Numbered from the stretch's first letter, positions 22,681 to 35,206 are shown. The stretch is DNA of 64,000 bases from Primulina eburnea (GCF_022965805.1 NC_133105.1:33733275-33797274); one strand, 5' to 3'. The notes: generated from the sequence alone by a model not told the origin. Numbers and translations are program-made.

Positions 22681-23640
22681 ATTGAAGTAAACATTTCAAT
22701 TAACTCTACTTCTTGGGTATTAGATACCGGTTATGTCACATCTCTGTAATGGGTTACAGGTGATGGGAAGAAGTAGGTAGCTTAGGGGAAGGTGAGACCT
22801 TCTTGAGAATGGCTATGGAGCAAGAGTTGCTGCAAAGACCTTAAGAAATGTTTACTTATTGTTGAACAATGATTTTAAGTTAATTTTAAGAGATGTTTTG
22901 TTTGTACCATTTTGGTGAAAAACATTGTTTCCATTTCTATTGTGATAAAAATTGATATTCTTGTTTATTTAGCAAAGGTGTTTGCAACATTTACAAGAAT
23001 GAATGTTTAATTGGTACTTGAGAACTTGAAAACGATCTCTATAACTTAAAATTGAAAGATATTCCACTAAATGTCCATTCAAAGGCAGAAACCATATGAG
23101 ATATGGATGGGTAAGCCTCCCAAATATTCTTATCTAAGAATATGGGAGCCCTGCTTATTTGAAGCAGGTAGTGGGAGATAAATTGGATAGTTGATCCATT
23201 TTATGTTTCTTTGTGGGATATCCAAGGAATTCAGTTGGATATCATTTCTATCATCCCCAAGAAACAAAGGTGTTTGTTTCTAGGAATGCAACCTTTTTTG
23301 GAAAAGGAATTTCTATTGGATAGAAAAGGGGAGATGATAGAACTCGAAGAGGTTCGAGAGACACCCACAATTGTAGAACCCACACCCGAAGAGCCAAGAG
23401 AGGAGATACAAGCTCCTAGAAAATCCGAGAGAGTCTCGAGACCACCTATGAGGTATGGTCTGCTTCTTGAAGAGGGCCATGATGAGCCTAACCATGGATG
23501 TGATCCAAGGACCTTCAAGGATGCATTATCTGATGCCGATTCATCCAAGTGGCTTGAAGCGATGGAATCTGAGATGAATTCCATGCATTCGAAACAAGTG
23601 TGGGATCTTATAGATCCACCTGAGGGAACGGTTCCCATAG
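22681..23640 (+). pseudogene. Copia-2 protease and integrase remnant with large deletion
   Basis: 22700-23060 retains pieces of protease (SWVLDTG near 22715) and the following spacer, with stops and small deletions. At about 23071 sequence jumps from the pre-integrase spacer to KPYEIWMGKPPKYSYL, so the integrase zinc region and the whole catalytic core (about 0.65-0.7 kb relative to Copia-3) are missing. From 23211 a readable frame covers the integrase C-terminal and linker region (FLEKEFLLDRKGEMIELEEV, SERVSRPPMRYGLLLEEGHD). Integration in cis is impossible with this coding content. Confidence 0.9.
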
Positions 23641-25050
23641 GGACTTGGGACGGATGGGAAGGTATTGACCTTCAAGGCGCGATTGGTGGCAAAAGGATAT
23701 ACTCAAAGACAAGGAGTTGACTTTGAGGAAACCTTTTCCCAGTCGCAATGTTCAAGTCCATAAGGATTTTGATAGCCATAGTTGCATGGTATGACTATGA
23801 GATATGGCAGATGGATGTCAAGACAGACTTTCTTAATGGGGATTTTAAGAAAGTTATTTACATGTCTTAACCTGAAGGGTTTACATCTATCGGAAGTGAG
23901 CATATGGTATGCAAACTTCAGAGATCTATTTATGATCTAAAGCAGGCATCTAGGAATTGGAACCTCAGATTCGACAGTACAATCAAATAGTTTGATTTAC
24001 TAAGAATCCTTAGGAACCCTGTGTGTATAAGAAGGTCAGTGGGAGTGTTGTGACATTCCTAGTACTTTATGTTGATGACATTCTACTCATTATGAATGAT
24101 GTAGGAATGTTGCAATCAACTAAGATATGGTTAGCGAGTAAGTTCTCGATGCAGGACTTGGGTGAAGCATCTTTTGTATTGGGAATACAGATCTATAGAG
24201 ATAGATCGAGAAGATTGCTTGGTCTCACCCAGTCCATATACATTGATACCATCGTGAAGCCGTTCTCGATGGATGAGTCCAAGAGAGGACATCTACCAAA
24301 GTGTCATGGCGTGTCCCTATCCAAGTCTGTCTCCCAAGACTGATGCAGAGATAGCGGCGATGACAAGCATTCCTTATGCATCTGCGATTGGTAGCATCAT
24401 GTATGAGATGATATCTACACGTCCTGACGTGGCTTTCGCACTAAGTGTAGTGAGTAGATATCAATCAAACCCTGGTCTTCCACACCTAAAAGCTGTGAAA
24501 GACATCCTCAAGTAGTTGAGAAGGACCAATAAGTTGTTCTTGGTCTATGGGGTGGAGAACTGAAATTGGAAGGCTATACCGACTCTAGCTTCCAAAGCGA
24601 TATCGATGACTCGAAGTCAACCTCTGGTTTTGTATTCATGCTCTATGGTGCTGCTGTCTCTTAGAAGAGTTCCAAGCATGACAATACTGCGGATTCCAGC
24701 TAGAGGCCGAATACATTGCTGCATCGGATGCAGCAAGGGAGGCTGTTTGGATAAGGAATTTCGTCCAAGAGTTGGACGTCATTCCTAATGGAGTTGCTCC
24801 TCTCCCGGTGTTGTGTGACAACACGGGAGCTTTAGCTCAAGCAAAGGAGCCAAGGTCTCATCAGAAATCCAAACTAGTATTGAGAAAGTACCACATCCTC
24901 GGAGAGATTGTGGAAAGTAGAGAAGTGTCTTTTGACATAGTCGGCTCCGCAGATAATGTTGTTGATCCACTAGCTAAGCCTTTACCTGGACCATTATTCG
25001 ACAAGCATCGCGAATCAATGGGTTTAAAGCATATGGGTAGTTGGCTCTAG
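23641..25050 (+). pseudogene. Copia-2 reverse transcriptase and RNase H remnant
   Basis: Homologous to 55995-54622. The order is conserved: MWQMDVK-type palm region near 23810, the YVDD active-site motif near 24070 (LYVDDILL), VLGIQIYRDRSRRLLGLTQS, then RNase H segments and the C-terminal tail LAKPLPGPLFDKHRESMGLK ending at 25050. The frame is interrupted at least near 23700, 23870, 23990, 24345, 24515, 24560, 24665 and 24700. The codon corresponding to the Copia-3 stop is CGA here (near 23678), which shows the ancestral state. Confidence 0.9.
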
Positions 25051-25052
25051 TG

Positions 25053-25064
25053 CAAGTGGGAGAT
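25053..25064 (+). other. Polypurine tract of Copia-2
   Basis: CAAGTGGGAGAT directly before the 3' LTR, the plus-strand primer site of copia elements. The same sequence borders Copia-3 (54619-54608, minus). Confidence 0.85.
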
Positions 25065-27204
25065 TGTTAGAGTAGGTGCCCGTCGAGCCAAGTGTTGGCC
25101 GAGTGTTCACAATGAAACTCTATGTATAAGCAATCTTTATTTTAGTAATATTTGATATTATTATTTTGGCACATCTTTATCTGTATACCCATGCTAGTTG
25201 CATAGATAAAGCCCTTGAATATACAAATGGTAGAAAGAATATGAGATGCTCATATGATGGGTATCATGAAACTCATATTTGTAATACTGTATATTCTAAA
25301 CGGTTCCTAGTCGATTCAGCCGCCACTAAGAAGGATATAGGCCGCTCGAGTTCGAGACTAGTATCTGCGATGTGAGTACCATGTTTCATTGGTAGGGGAC
25401 ATTGTGATGTCCGAACATGCAGATAGGTGCTCCTTGTAGAGTGCACTGAACAACCCTCCATAAAAGGACTTTCCAAGTGGTTCTCACTTATCGAGTGGAA
25501 ATGTCCTAGTTTATGGTTGTACAGAATTAGTCCTTATGACCCGGGATAACATTGAGACTCTATGTGCTAGAATTACACTTTGACTTGTTTACCGACTCTC
25601 ATGGGGTCATCAGGTGGCAAGGTTGGGTGTCACGTCGAAACATATAAGAGTCGATGCATTGTAGTCGGGGATTCACCGCTTACCTTCGGGTATGGATATC
25701 CTATGTGTTATCATGTGTATGTAGGTTGAATTCTCTGGCCAGAGTATGGTGGTAATTATGAAAGGGGTTTCATAGATTACACCCTCGATGCAACTACAAC
25801 ATGACACAGAGTATCGATTCATTGACAACTCTCGATAAACCAATGGTTGTCGAATTGGTCGGGATATAAGAGTTGAAGGGACCGTACTGTACGCTAACCA
25901 TAATTGAATGGTTCTTACAGGCACTATCATTTGATACCTAGGGAATCATGTAAGCGATGCTGCTAGGCGTTTAACATGATTGGTTGGGTACTATCAGACT
26001 TGAGTTCTGACGTTCTTATTATCAAGGAGTTGATAAGTAAGAATGGAGCAATTGGGGTATGCTCGAATAAGGACATGTTTAGTCCGAATCACATAGAGAT
26101 GTGAACCCACGGCTAGTTGTATCAGTGAACCATTGAGGGCCACACAAGTACTAGCTTTCTAAATCCCGTTGAGAAGTAAAATAGTTCAATGTGTTGAACG
26201 GCTTATAAAAGAGTTTATAAGCGTGAGGAAAATTAGAAGTTTGACTTCTATAAAGGAGAAATTAGTTCAATGTGTTGAACGGCTTATAAATGAGTTTATA
26301 AGCGTAAAGAAAAATAGAAGTATGACTTCTATGAGAGAAATGTAAATTTTAATTTATGGAAGTGTTCCTAAATTAAAAGTTGGCCAAGTGAATAATGTAT
26401 TTGAAAATTGTGATTTTCATAAACATTATTATGGACTAAATTAAATTAATTCAAGTGTTGAATTAATTAAACACTAGTGGACCTAGTAGAGTCCAAATAA
26501 TTAAATTAATTCAAGTGTTGAATTAATTAAATAACATTGGGCCTTGTAGAGCCCAATTGAAAATAATTATTTAACTAGTGGGACTTGGGTAAATTCAAGT
26601 AATGTTTAATTAGTCTCAAATATGTTTGAGATAATTAAATTTAGTCCATGGTTTTTATTTTGATAAAAAACCATATAATATGCATGCATGGGAGGTGAAA
26701 GGTTGGGAGACAACTTTTTGAGTTTTCAAGGCATGGCATGCAACTTTTTGGAACACCTTTTCCCACAACCAAAAAAAAAGGTCTCTCCTAGCATGAATAG
26801 TGCCGAAAATACTATTCACTTTTCTCTCAATTTTTCTCTCATTCTTGTTCTTCAATTGTTGGAGAATAACACTATCTTCTCTTTGAAAAATCCTCATATT
26901 TTTCTAGTGCAAAATGTGAGGGGTTCTAGCTAGTTAGTGGTGGGCTTGATTTTGAAGGAAAGAAGGAGGCTTGGAGGCTTGTAGATCTTCATGCCATTCA
27001 AGAGCTTTGTTGTTTAACAACAAAGTTGGAGCCACAATCAATCTTTTAAAGATTGATAGGTAAAATTCTAAACACACTATGAATGTCATTTTTGTGTTTT
27101 ATTGTATTTGCTACACAAAAGGAGTGGTGGCCGAAATTTTTGTTGAAAAATAAAAATTTTTAACTTCCGTTGCGCTTCCGGTCACCGTAACCGATCCCCT
27201 TTCA
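25065..27204 (+). repeat. Copia-2 3' LTR
   Basis: 2140 bp, TGTTAGAG... to ...CCCTTTCA, same architecture as 17864-20010. It is followed by GACAG. Confidence 0.95.
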
Positions 27205-27209
27205 GACAG
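27205..27209 (+). other. Target-site duplication GACAG, right copy
   Basis: Follows the Copia-2 3' LTR and is identical to 17859-17863. Confidence 0.95.
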
Positions 27210-28387
27210 AGAGGTCCTGGCCAGAGTTTAGAGGTGATGAGTGGATATTGCAGTACTTGTGGAGGTAAGCATACCACAGAACCGTGTCAAGGTGTAGTGG
27301 GCAGATGTAACATATGCAAGCAATCGGGGCATTATGCCAAGGTCTGTCCTCAGAGAAGTGGTACATCGAGATTTCAGGGTGCAGGGTCATCAGCATCCGT
27401 AGCTCAGCCTGAGAGGCAAGCTTCATCTGTTCACTTCTTTCAGCCACAACAGACACAGACGCAGCCCAGAGGCAGAGGTAGCCAGACCATGAGCCAACCT
27501 CCTCGACAACAGGCCCAAGTGTTTGCATTGACAGAGGAGCAAGCTCAAGATGCACCAGACGATGTCATAGCAGGTAACTGTTCTCTTTGCGGTTATCCTG
27601 CTTATATATTGATAGATACGGGTGAATCGCATACATTCATCTCAGAACGATTTGCATTATTGCATTCCCTGCCTGTTGAGTCTTTGTTGGATGTAGTGTC
27701 CATTACTTCTCCGTTGGGAAGTGGTTTGATAGCTGTGACTACGGTTAGACATTGCATCTTACAGTTTGAGGGTCATGAAATTGATCTAGATTGCATAGTA
27801 CTTGGGTTAGATGATTTTGATTGTATTGTTGGGATTAACATGTTAACCAAGTACAGAGCCACCGTGGATTGTTTCCACAAGATTGTCAGATTTAGACCGG
27901 AGATGGCAGAAGAGTGGAAATTCTACGGTAAGGGATTCCAGATCTCAGATTCCCTTGATTTCGGCTTTGACTATGAATAGATTGTTGCAGAAAGGAGCAA
28001 ATGGGTTTCTTGTGTAGGCTGTAGATGTACAGAAGTCGAGCCCGGTATTGGCAGATTTGCCAGTAGTACGGGAGTTTATAGACGTATTCCCAGATGAAAT
28101 CCCAGGGTTACCTCCAGCTCGAGAGGTAGATTTTAGCATAGATCTTATGCCAGGTACTGTTCCTATATCCCGAGCTCCGTATAGGATGGCGCCTGTTGAA
28201 CTGAAAGAACTGAAAGCACAGTTAGAAGATCTGCTAGCCAAGGGATATATCAGACCTAGCGTATCTCCTTGGGGCGCTCCGGTGCTATTTGTGCGAAAGA
28301 AAGATGGATCGATGCGGTTGTGTATCGATTACAGATAACTGAATAAGGCAACGATAAAGAACAAGTATCATTTGCCTAGAATTGATG

Positions 28388-28392
28388 ATTTA
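28388..28392 (+). other. Target-site duplication ATTTA, left copy
   Basis: Five bases before the Gypsy-B 5' LTR, repeated at 37158-37162. Confidence 0.95.
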
Positions 28393-30327
28393 TGTAAGGC
28401 CTGAGAATTACTAATCTTTATTAACGCGATATTTGAAGATATGAGAATGCATGTTATGTCATGAGAAGCACTATGAACTGTCAAGATTTCGACTCTATTA
28501 ATCCGGAATTATGAAATTTTAATTGATGTGATCATATCGGACCATATCGAGACCAGAGTGGGCAAAGCTGTTTCATTTCACCAATTTCGGGCAGAACTAG
28601 TGGCGCCCGAGCGGTAGGAAGTGACCGCTCGAGCGCCAATGATCAAGGGGAGTACGTTCGGGCAGAAGGTGTGGCGCCCGGACGGTAATTTATGACCGCC
28701 CGAGCGCCAGAGTCTCGCATTGCGGCAGAACGTTCCGCGCTCGGGCGGTAGAACTTGACCGCCCGAGCGCCGAGCTCGCGCCCGGGCGGTAAGTTTCGAC
28801 CGCCCGAGCGCCAGCGAAGATTGGCAAGAGCAAGCCACGTTTCATGGCATGCAAGTGGGATAATATATAACGTTATTTGCCTCATAATTGATCAGAATCA
28901 AGAACGAGAAAGCTCCGTGAAGCTTTTAGAAATTCTTGCGCCGGTAGTTTGCAATCCGTCCGTTAGATTCGAAATCCGACTTCGGTACCGTGTTCCTATC
29001 GTTGTAGGCTACGTGTGGACGTAAGTTTTACTATGTTTTGGCATGTCTTGAAATTATGATGTTGAAAGAATCAGATATGATTCATATATGTTGTTTCTGA
29101 CATATTAGACATCGTATAATTACAAACGGATTTAAGAACGGACACCGTATAGAATTGTTATGAATTTTAGAGTTGAATTGACTGGGTTTTGGTACCAGAT
29201 TTATACCATTATCAGTTATAAATTAGGGGAATTGATGTAGATTGTTTAATATGGAGATTGTGCAGTTGAAATGGTACCGAGATCAAGTATTTAATTGGAT
29301 ATGTGTGGATTGAGAATAGAGATTGATAGAAAATGTATCAATGTATCTCTTTCAGATTGGATTGACAGACTTGATATCAACTTCGAGACTTCGACGACAA
29401 GAAAGGTATAAGTCATGTTTTGTTTGGGGAGATGTAACTCAAATAAGATATTATTTGAGTTTCCCAACCAAAATCACATACTAGTATTATTAGATATATT
29501 GTAACATGTTTATGAATTGTGTATAGTATTATATTCAATCTTTTAACATGTTTATGCTTTGATTTCAGAATTGTATTCAAGCATGTATGATCAGTGTGAT
29601 ATTCAGATATGAATATGATTATACTTTGTTTACATATTGATATTCATTGCATCTAAGATAGGAGAGTCTTTGACAGGCATTGTCAAATAGCTAGACGTTT
29701 CGGTGTATCTCAGCATAGGAGTAGGTATTACTCTTATTGCCGCCGTTGATACAGCTCAGACCGAAGTCTAGGAATGAGACGTACATTACCCCGATTGGAG
29801 GGTAGGTAGTGACGTCTTATTCACACCGGGATCCCTAGAGTTCTAGTCGAGTCGAGTCCAGATATGGTTTGATTCGCATTGCATTGCATGTGCATATGAT
29901 GTCATTCATGATAGCATGTTTCATGTTTAATTGATTATATGCATGTATACATGTTTATACTGGGATTTGTTCTCACCTGGAGTTTCCGGCTGTTGTTATG
30001 TCTGTATGTGTGCATAACAACAGGTGGGGCAGGATCTGGGTCACGCAGAGGATGAGAGATGGACATAGCGTGGTGATCTCGGGCATAGCAGAAGAACTAG
30101 TAGTTGTACTTTTGGCATGTACTGTATTTAATTACTAGTTGTTAAATGAGAATGGAACAAGACATGTTTGTACCTTACGTTTGTATATTATGTTTGTTAA
30201 ATAAATAAAGACTTTATGTTTGTGTATATATACATTAGATTTAGTGTGAAAAGCGAAAAATTTGACCCACTTTTATATTAATGATCCATTGAATCCCAAA
30301 GAGAAAGTTAGAGCCCGGGTCCCCACA
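28393..30327 (+). repeat. Gypsy-B 5' LTR
   Basis: 1935 bp, TGTAAGGCCTGAG... to ...GGGTCCCCACA. U3 holds four long inverted-repeat pairs (28600-28813). A TATA-like TAATATATAA follows at 28861-28870. Confidence 0.95.
28600..28813. repeat. Four GGCGCCCGAGCGGT / ACCGCCCGAGCGCC inverted pairs
   Basis: Each unit is an approximately 14-bp arm ending GCGGT, a spacer of about 8 bp, and the complementary arm starting ACCGC. Four units sit in a row, and the same four are in the 3' LTR (35430-35642). The overlapping open frames here are artefacts of the repeat. Confidence 0.9.
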
Positions 30328-30332
30328 ACAGG

Positions 30333-30344
30333 TGGTATAAGAGC
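30333..30344 (+). other. Primer-binding site of Gypsy-B
   Basis: TGGTATAAGAGC after the spacer ACAGG. It differs from the iMet site by one base. Confidence 0.8.
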
Positions 30345-30588
30345 CGTAGGTTTTGTAGACTGAGTTAGAATAGCATGAGCGGGGTAGATTGAGTCTTCTT
30401 CCTTGCTTTTGTTGTGCTAGCATGGTTTATGGCTTTCCCTATTGCATGTTGTATTGTTATCTGACTTGCATTACAGCATGTATTGGTTAAGACTGAATCA
30501 GAACCGATTCTAGATCAGAGGTAACTGACTAGAGGAGGGCTGAGACAGTTGTATATCTTGTATTCTAATTAGTTGGATTATTAGATAC

Positions 30589-32241
30589 ATGCCTCCTAAA
30601 AGAGCCGCTGTTCCTTTACGACCACCAGTACCAGAACAGGGTAGCACATCTGGTGATACGATGGATGTCACTGCTACGCCTATGGAGACTCTATTAAAGC
30701 GATTCCAGTCATTCCGACCACCGACCTTAAAGGGTACAGAAAATGCAATTGAATGTGAAAGCTGGTTGGAGGATATCGAGATGCTATTCGAGTCTCTGGA
30801 ATATTGTGACGAGAAGCGAGTGAAACTTATTGGCCATCAACTGCAAGACGTGGCTAAGTATTGGTGGTTGAATATAAGGAAAGCACTAGAACAGCGTGGC
30901 ACCGAGGTTACATGGAAAGTATTCAAGACAGAGTTTTATCAGCGATTCTTTCCTGTATCCTACCGTAAAGATAAAGGCGCTGAATTTGCAAACCTGAGGC
31001 AAGGGCAATTGAACATTGAAGAGTACGTTGCTAAATTTTCTTCTTTGCTTCGCTTTGCACCTCACGTTTCAGGTAATGATGAGGCCATGGCAGATCGGTT
31101 TATAAACGGCTTAAATCCTGATGTCTTTACATTGGTCAATACTGGGAGACCCAATAATTTCGCTGAAGCATTGAACCGTGCCAAAGGAGCAGAAGCAAGA
31201 TTGCTTAGGCAACGGAGTGTTCCGTATGTTGTTCCGAGTCCGAGACCGCCATTACCTCCATCTCAAACTCCTTCTCCTCGATTTGAGAGCGGTGGTAGCA
31301 GTAGTGGGCGAAAGGATCAGCTGAAGGCGAAAGGGAAGCAGTTTAAGAGGGCAGGGAGCAGTTCATCGAGCTCCAGCGGGTCAAGACAGAGAGGTCTTGG
31401 CCAGAGTTTAGAAGCGATAAGTGGATATTGCAGTACTTGTGGAGGTAAGCATGCCACAGAACAATGTCAAGGTGTAGTGGGCAGGTGTAACATATGCAAG
31501 CAACCGGGGCATTATGCCAAGGTCTGTCCTCAGAGAAGTGGTGCATCGAGATTCCAGGCTGTAGGATCGTCTGCCTCCGTGACTCAGCCTGAGAGGCAAG
31601 CTTCATCGGTCCATTCCTTTCAGCCGCCACCAGCACAGACCCAGCCTCGAGCCAGAGGTGGCCAGCCAGGGAGTCAGCCTCAGAGACCACAGGCTCAGGT
31701 GTTTGCATTGACAGAGGAGCAAGCACAGGATGCCCCAGATGATGTCATTGCAGGTAACTGTTCCCTTTGCGGTTATCCTGCTTATATATTGATAGATACG
31801 GGTGCATCGCATACATTCATATCAGAACGATTTGCATTATTGCATTCTCTGCCTGTTGAGTCTTTGTTAGATGTTGTGTCTATTACTTCTCCGTTGGGAA
31901 GTGGTTTGATAGCGGGGACTACGGTTAGACATTGCATCTTACGGTTTGAGGGTCATGAAATTGATCTAGATTGCATAGTACTCGGGTTAGATGATTTTGA
32001 TTGTATTGTTGGAATTGATATGCTAACAAGGTACAGAGCCACCGTAGATTGTTTTCACAAGATTGTCAGGTTCAGACCAGAAATGGCAGAGGAGTGGAAA
32101 TTCTACGGAAAGGGTTCCAGATCTCGGATTCCCTTGATTTCGGCTTTGTCTATGAATAAGTTGTTACAGAAAGGAGCAGATGGGTTCCTTGTGTATGCTG
32201 TAGATGTACAGAAATCTAGCCCGACATTGGCAGATTTGCCT
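30589..32241 (+). CDS. Gypsy-B Gag-protease
   Basis: Gag packages element RNA and the protease cuts the polyprotein. The start ATG (30589) opens [13 protein letters not shown]. The gag domain spans about residues 50-190 ([26 protein letters not shown]-type region). There is a serine/lysine linker near 250, then two zinc knuckles near residues 280 ([13 protein letters not shown]) and 300-313 ([14 protein letters not shown]), and a Q/P-rich linker. The aspartic protease has its DTG at residues 403-405 ([12 protein letters not shown]). At 32241 an extra T after GATTTGCC shifts the frame. Gypsy-A lacks that base at the matching site (28060). Upstream, the frame is open and looks intact. It was originally continuous with pol. 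Confidence 0.92.
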
Positions 32242-32381
32242 AGTAGTACGAGAATTTGCAGATGTGTTTCCAGAGGAGATTCCAGGGTTACCTCCAGTGC
32301 GAGAGGTAGATTTTAGCATTGATCTGATTCCAGGTACCACTCCTATTTCGAGAGCTCCATATAGGATGGCGCCGATAGAGT
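32242..32381 (+). pseudogene. Gypsy-B inter-frameshift segment (start of pol)
   Basis: Between two +1 insertions the frame encodes [20 protein letters not shown] and [20 protein letters not shown], the conserved region just before reverse transcriptase. The second extra base is one of the three Ts at 32381-32383 (GAGTTTGAAAG here, GAACTGAAAG in Gypsy-A). The two shifts add up to two bases, so gag-pol was one open frame before them. Either real mutations or homopolymer-type assembly errors could explain them. Confidence 0.85.
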
Positions 32382-35129
32382 TTGAAAGAACTTAAGGCAC
32401 AGTTGGAAGATCTTCTAGCCAAGGGATATATCAGACCTAGTGTATCTCCTTGGGGCGCTCCGGTGCTATTTGTGCGAAAGAAAGATGGATCGATGCGGTT
32501 GTGTATCGATTACAGGCAACTGAATAAGGCAACGATAAAGAATAAGTATCCTTTGCCTAGAATTGATGATTTATTTGATCAGTTGCAGGGATCCTCTGTC
32601 TATTCTAAGATTGATTTACGTTCTGGGTATCATCAGCTCAGAGTTCGAGATGTAGATATACCGAAGACAGCATTTCAAACCAGGTATGGACATTACGAAT
32701 TTATTGTCATGCCTTTTGGTTTAACAAATGCTCCTGCGGTATTTATGAGTTTGATGAATCAAGTGTTTCAGAGATATTTGGATGAATTTGTGATTGTCTT
32801 CATTGATGATATTTTGGTGTATTCGAAGAACAGAAATGAGCATGCAGAGCATCTCAGAATTGTGTTGCAAACACTGAGAAATGAGAGATTGTATGCCAAA
32901 TTGTCAAAGTGTGAGTTTTGGTTGAATCGAGTTGTCTTTTTGGGACATATCATATCTGGAGATGGTATTTCGGTAGATCCGAGTAAAGTGGAAGCTGTGA
33001 TCAATTGGCCGAGACCGACTTCCGTGCCAGAGATACGCAGTTTCATGGGTCTAGCAGGATACTATAGACGATTCATCCAAGACTTCTCCCGTATTGCCAA
33101 GCCAATCACACAATTGACACAGAAGAATGCACCATTCATATGGTCTGAGGAGTGTGAGTCTAGCTTTCTAGAATTAAAGAAGAGGCTGACTAGCGCACCT
33201 GTCTTGATGATTCCTTCGGGTACGGGTGATTTCGCTGTATATTGTGATGCCTCTCACAGAGGTTTGGGATGTATTCTTATGCAGCGAGGACATGTAGTCG
33301 CATATGCCTCAAGACAGTTGAAGACTCACGAGACTCGATACCCCATTCATGATCTTGAATTGGCGGCTATCGTATTTGTACTAAAGATTTGGCGTCATTA
33401 TCTTTATGGCGAGAAATTCGAGATCTATTCAGACCATAAAAGCCTAAAGTACTTGTTTTCTCAGTCGGAGTTGAACATGAGACAGCGTAGATGGCTTGAT
33501 CTATTAAAGGACTTTGATTGTGAGATCAAATATTATCCGGGAAAGTCAAATGCAGCGGCAGACGCCTTGAGTCGAAAGGTATGTGCCTTATCCTTATCGA
33601 CGATAGGTGTTACGAAGCTTGTTGAAAATTGCTGTTTCTCTGGATTAGAATTTGATACAGATAAGAAGCCACTACGACTCGCTACTATCCAAGCTGAGCC
33701 AGACCTGATTTGGAGGATCAAAGAAGCTCAACGAACCGATCAGAATGTGCAAAGATCAATTCAGATGGTCAGAGCAGGACATGTATCAGAATATCAGGTA
33801 CGTGATCATGTTTTGTACGTCAATAACCGCCTTGTAGTTCCAGATGTTTCAGACTTGAGACATCAGATTATGTCAGAAGCACACTGCAGTCGGTTCAGCA
33901 TCCATCCTGGGGGCAGAAAGATGTACAATGATTTGAAGACACAGTTCTGGTGGAAACAGATGAAGTCAGACATTGCAGAGTATGTGTCTAAATGCTTGAA
34001 CTGCCAACAGGTAAAGGCCGAAAGGAAGAGGCCCGGAGGGTTACTGCAGAGTTTGTCTATTCCTGAATGGAAATGGGATCACATTTCCATGGATTTTGTG
34101 ACGAAGTTACCCCGATCTTCCCAAGGCTGTGATGCGATTTGGGTCGTTATCGACAAATTGACCAAATCGGCTTGTTTCATCTCGTATAGAATGACGTATC
34201 GGCATGATCAGATGGCGGAGATATATGTTCGAGAGGTAATCAGATTGCATGGTGTGCCGAAGTCTATCGTATCAGATTGTGATCTACGATTCACTTCTCA
34301 CTTCTGGCACAGTCTACAACAAGCGTTGGGTACGACCTTACACCTGAGTACTGCGTATCATCCTCAGACAGACGGACAGTCAGAGCGGACTATCCAGACT
34401 TTAGAGGATATGTTGAGAGCTGTGGTGCTAGATTTTGGCACTAGCTGGCAAGATTCCTTACCTCTTTGTGAATTCTCTTACAATAATAGCTATCAGACGA
34501 GCATTGAGATGGCACCGTTTGAAGCTTTATATGGTAGGAAGTGCAGATCTCCGCTATACTGGGATGACATTGTAGAGGTACCAGAACTTGGACCAGATAT
34601 GATTCGTAACATGACCGAGAAGGTGAAAGTTATTCAGAAAAGAATGAAAACGGCGCAAGACAGGCAAGCGAAATACGCCAACATCAGACGTAGACCGTTA
34701 GTATTTGAACAAGGAGACAGGGTGTTTCTAAAGATTTCCCCATTCAGAGGCGTTGTCAGATTTGGTAAGCGTGGAAAGTTGTCTCCTAGATACGTTGGTC
34801 CTTACGAGATTCTAGGGAAGATTGGCGATCGAGCATATCGACTGGCTCTTCCTCCTTCTCTGTCTGGTATACATGACGTTTTTCATGTATCAATGTTGCG
34901 TAGATACATGCCAGATATTTCTCATGTCATTCAGCCTGACGAAGCGGAGCTTGATCAGACCTTGAGCTATGTTGAGCAACCGATACAGATTCTTGATCGG
35001 AAAGAAAAGAAGCTCAGAACGAAGATTATTCCACTTGTGAAAGTTCAGTGGAGTCGTCACGGCGTGGAAGAAGCGACTTGGGAGACAGAAGCAGATATGC
35101 GACAGAAACATCCCGAGTTATTTTTATGA
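32382..35129 (+). CDS. Gypsy-B Pol: reverse transcriptase, RNase H, integrase
   Basis: 915 codons, in family order. [36 protein letters not shown], and the active site FIDD at residues 140-143. RNase H: acidic residues at D289 (YCDAS), E326 (HDLELAAI) and D351 (SDHKSL). Integrase: an HHCC zinc region ([18 protein letters not shown]), then the D,D35E core with D571 (SMDFVTK), D632 (SDCDLRF) and E668 (GQSERTI). The C-terminal part ends with a chromodomain-like segment ([17 protein letters not shown]). These features suggest the Tekay/Del group of chromoviruses, an inference from motifs. The normal SDRDPRF has become SDCDLRF, two C-to-T type changes. It is followed by a polypurine tract and the 3' LTR. 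Confidence 0.94.
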   Translation: MKELKAQLEDLLAKGYIRPSVSPWGAPVLFVRKKDGSMRLCIDYRQLNKATIKNKYPLPRIDDLFDQLQGSSVYSKIDLRSGYHQLRVRDVDIPKTAFQTRYGHYEFIVMPFGLTNAPAVFMSLMNQVFQRYLDEFVIVFIDDILVYSKNRNEHAEHLRIVLQTLRNERLYAKLSKCEFWLNRVVFLGHIISGDGISVDPSKVEAVINWPRPTSVPEIRSFMGLAGYYRRFIQDFSRIAKPITQLTQKNAPFIWSEECESSFLELKKRLTSAPVLMIPSGTGDFAVYCDASHRGLGCILMQRGHVVAYASRQLKTHETRYPIHDLELAAIVFVLKIWRHYLYGEKFEIYSDHKSLKYLFSQSELNMRQRRWLDLLKDFDCEIKYYPGKSNAAADALSRKVCALSLSTIGVTKLVENCCFSGLEFDTDKKPLRLATIQAEPDLIWRIKEAQRTDQNVQRSIQMVRAGHVSEYQVRDHVLYVNNRLVVPDVSDLRHQIMSEAHCSRFSIHPGGRKMYNDLKTQFWWKQMKSDIAEYVSKCLNCQQVKAERKRPGGLLQSLSIPEWKWDHISMDFVTKLPRSSQGCDAIWVVIDKLTKSACFISYRMTYRHDQMAEIYVREVIRLHGVPKSIVSDCDLRFTSHFWHSLQQALGTTLHLSTAYHPQTDGQSERTIQTLEDMLRAVVLDFGTSWQDSLPLCEFSYNNSYQTSIEMAPFEALYGRKCRSPLYWDDIVEVPELGPDMIRNMTEKVKVIQKRMKTAQDRQAKYANIRRRPLVFEQGDRVFLKISPFRGVVRFGKRGKLSPRYVGPYEILGKIGDRAYRLALPPSLSGIHDVFHVSMLRRYMPDISHVIQPDEAELDQTLSYVEQPIQILDRKEKKLRTKIIPLVKVQWSRHGVEEATWETEADMRQKHPELFL

Positions 35130-35206
35130 TGTAAGTATTTAGTCAGTGTTAATTTTATTACATCTTGTATATAGAGTGCCTTGGATTTCGAGGGCGAAAT
35201 CATTTC

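Larger units (their letters stand above)
17864..27204 (+). mobile_element. Copia-2: structurally complete but coding-dead Ty1/copia element
   Basis: 9341 bp, plus strand, flanked by GACAG duplications and inserted in Gypsy-A gag. It has two LTRs of 2147 and 2140 bp, a primer-binding site, a 1.8-kb leader, a polypurine tract, and the order gag, protease, integrase, RT, RNase H. The frame is broken by many stops and frameshifts, and most of integrase is deleted. Roughly 20-30 LTR mismatches are visible by eye, about 1-1.5%, far less decay than the coding part shows. Confidence 0.95.
27205..28392 (+). pseudogene. Gypsy-A gag C-terminus, protease and RT start
   Basis: Continuation of Gypsy-A after Copia-2. 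27234-27980 encodes two zinc knuckles ([13 protein letters not shown] and CNICKQSGHYAKVC), a glutamine-rich linker, and the aspartic protease with YILIDTGESHTFIS. Most gypsy proteases have DTGA at this position, and Gypsy-B has DTGASH. A frameshift near 27940 and TAG at 28014 break the frame. 28048-28338 is the start of pol ([36 protein letters not shown]), ending in TAA (28336-28338). At 28392 it is cut by Gypsy-B between the codons for IDD and LFDQL, and resumes at 37158. Confidence 0.92.

Noticed and set aside
28578..29024. Several 80-90 codon frames on both strands (copies at 35407-35856)
   Set aside because: Overlapping frames in the Gypsy-B LTR inverted-repeat array, duplicated with the LTR.
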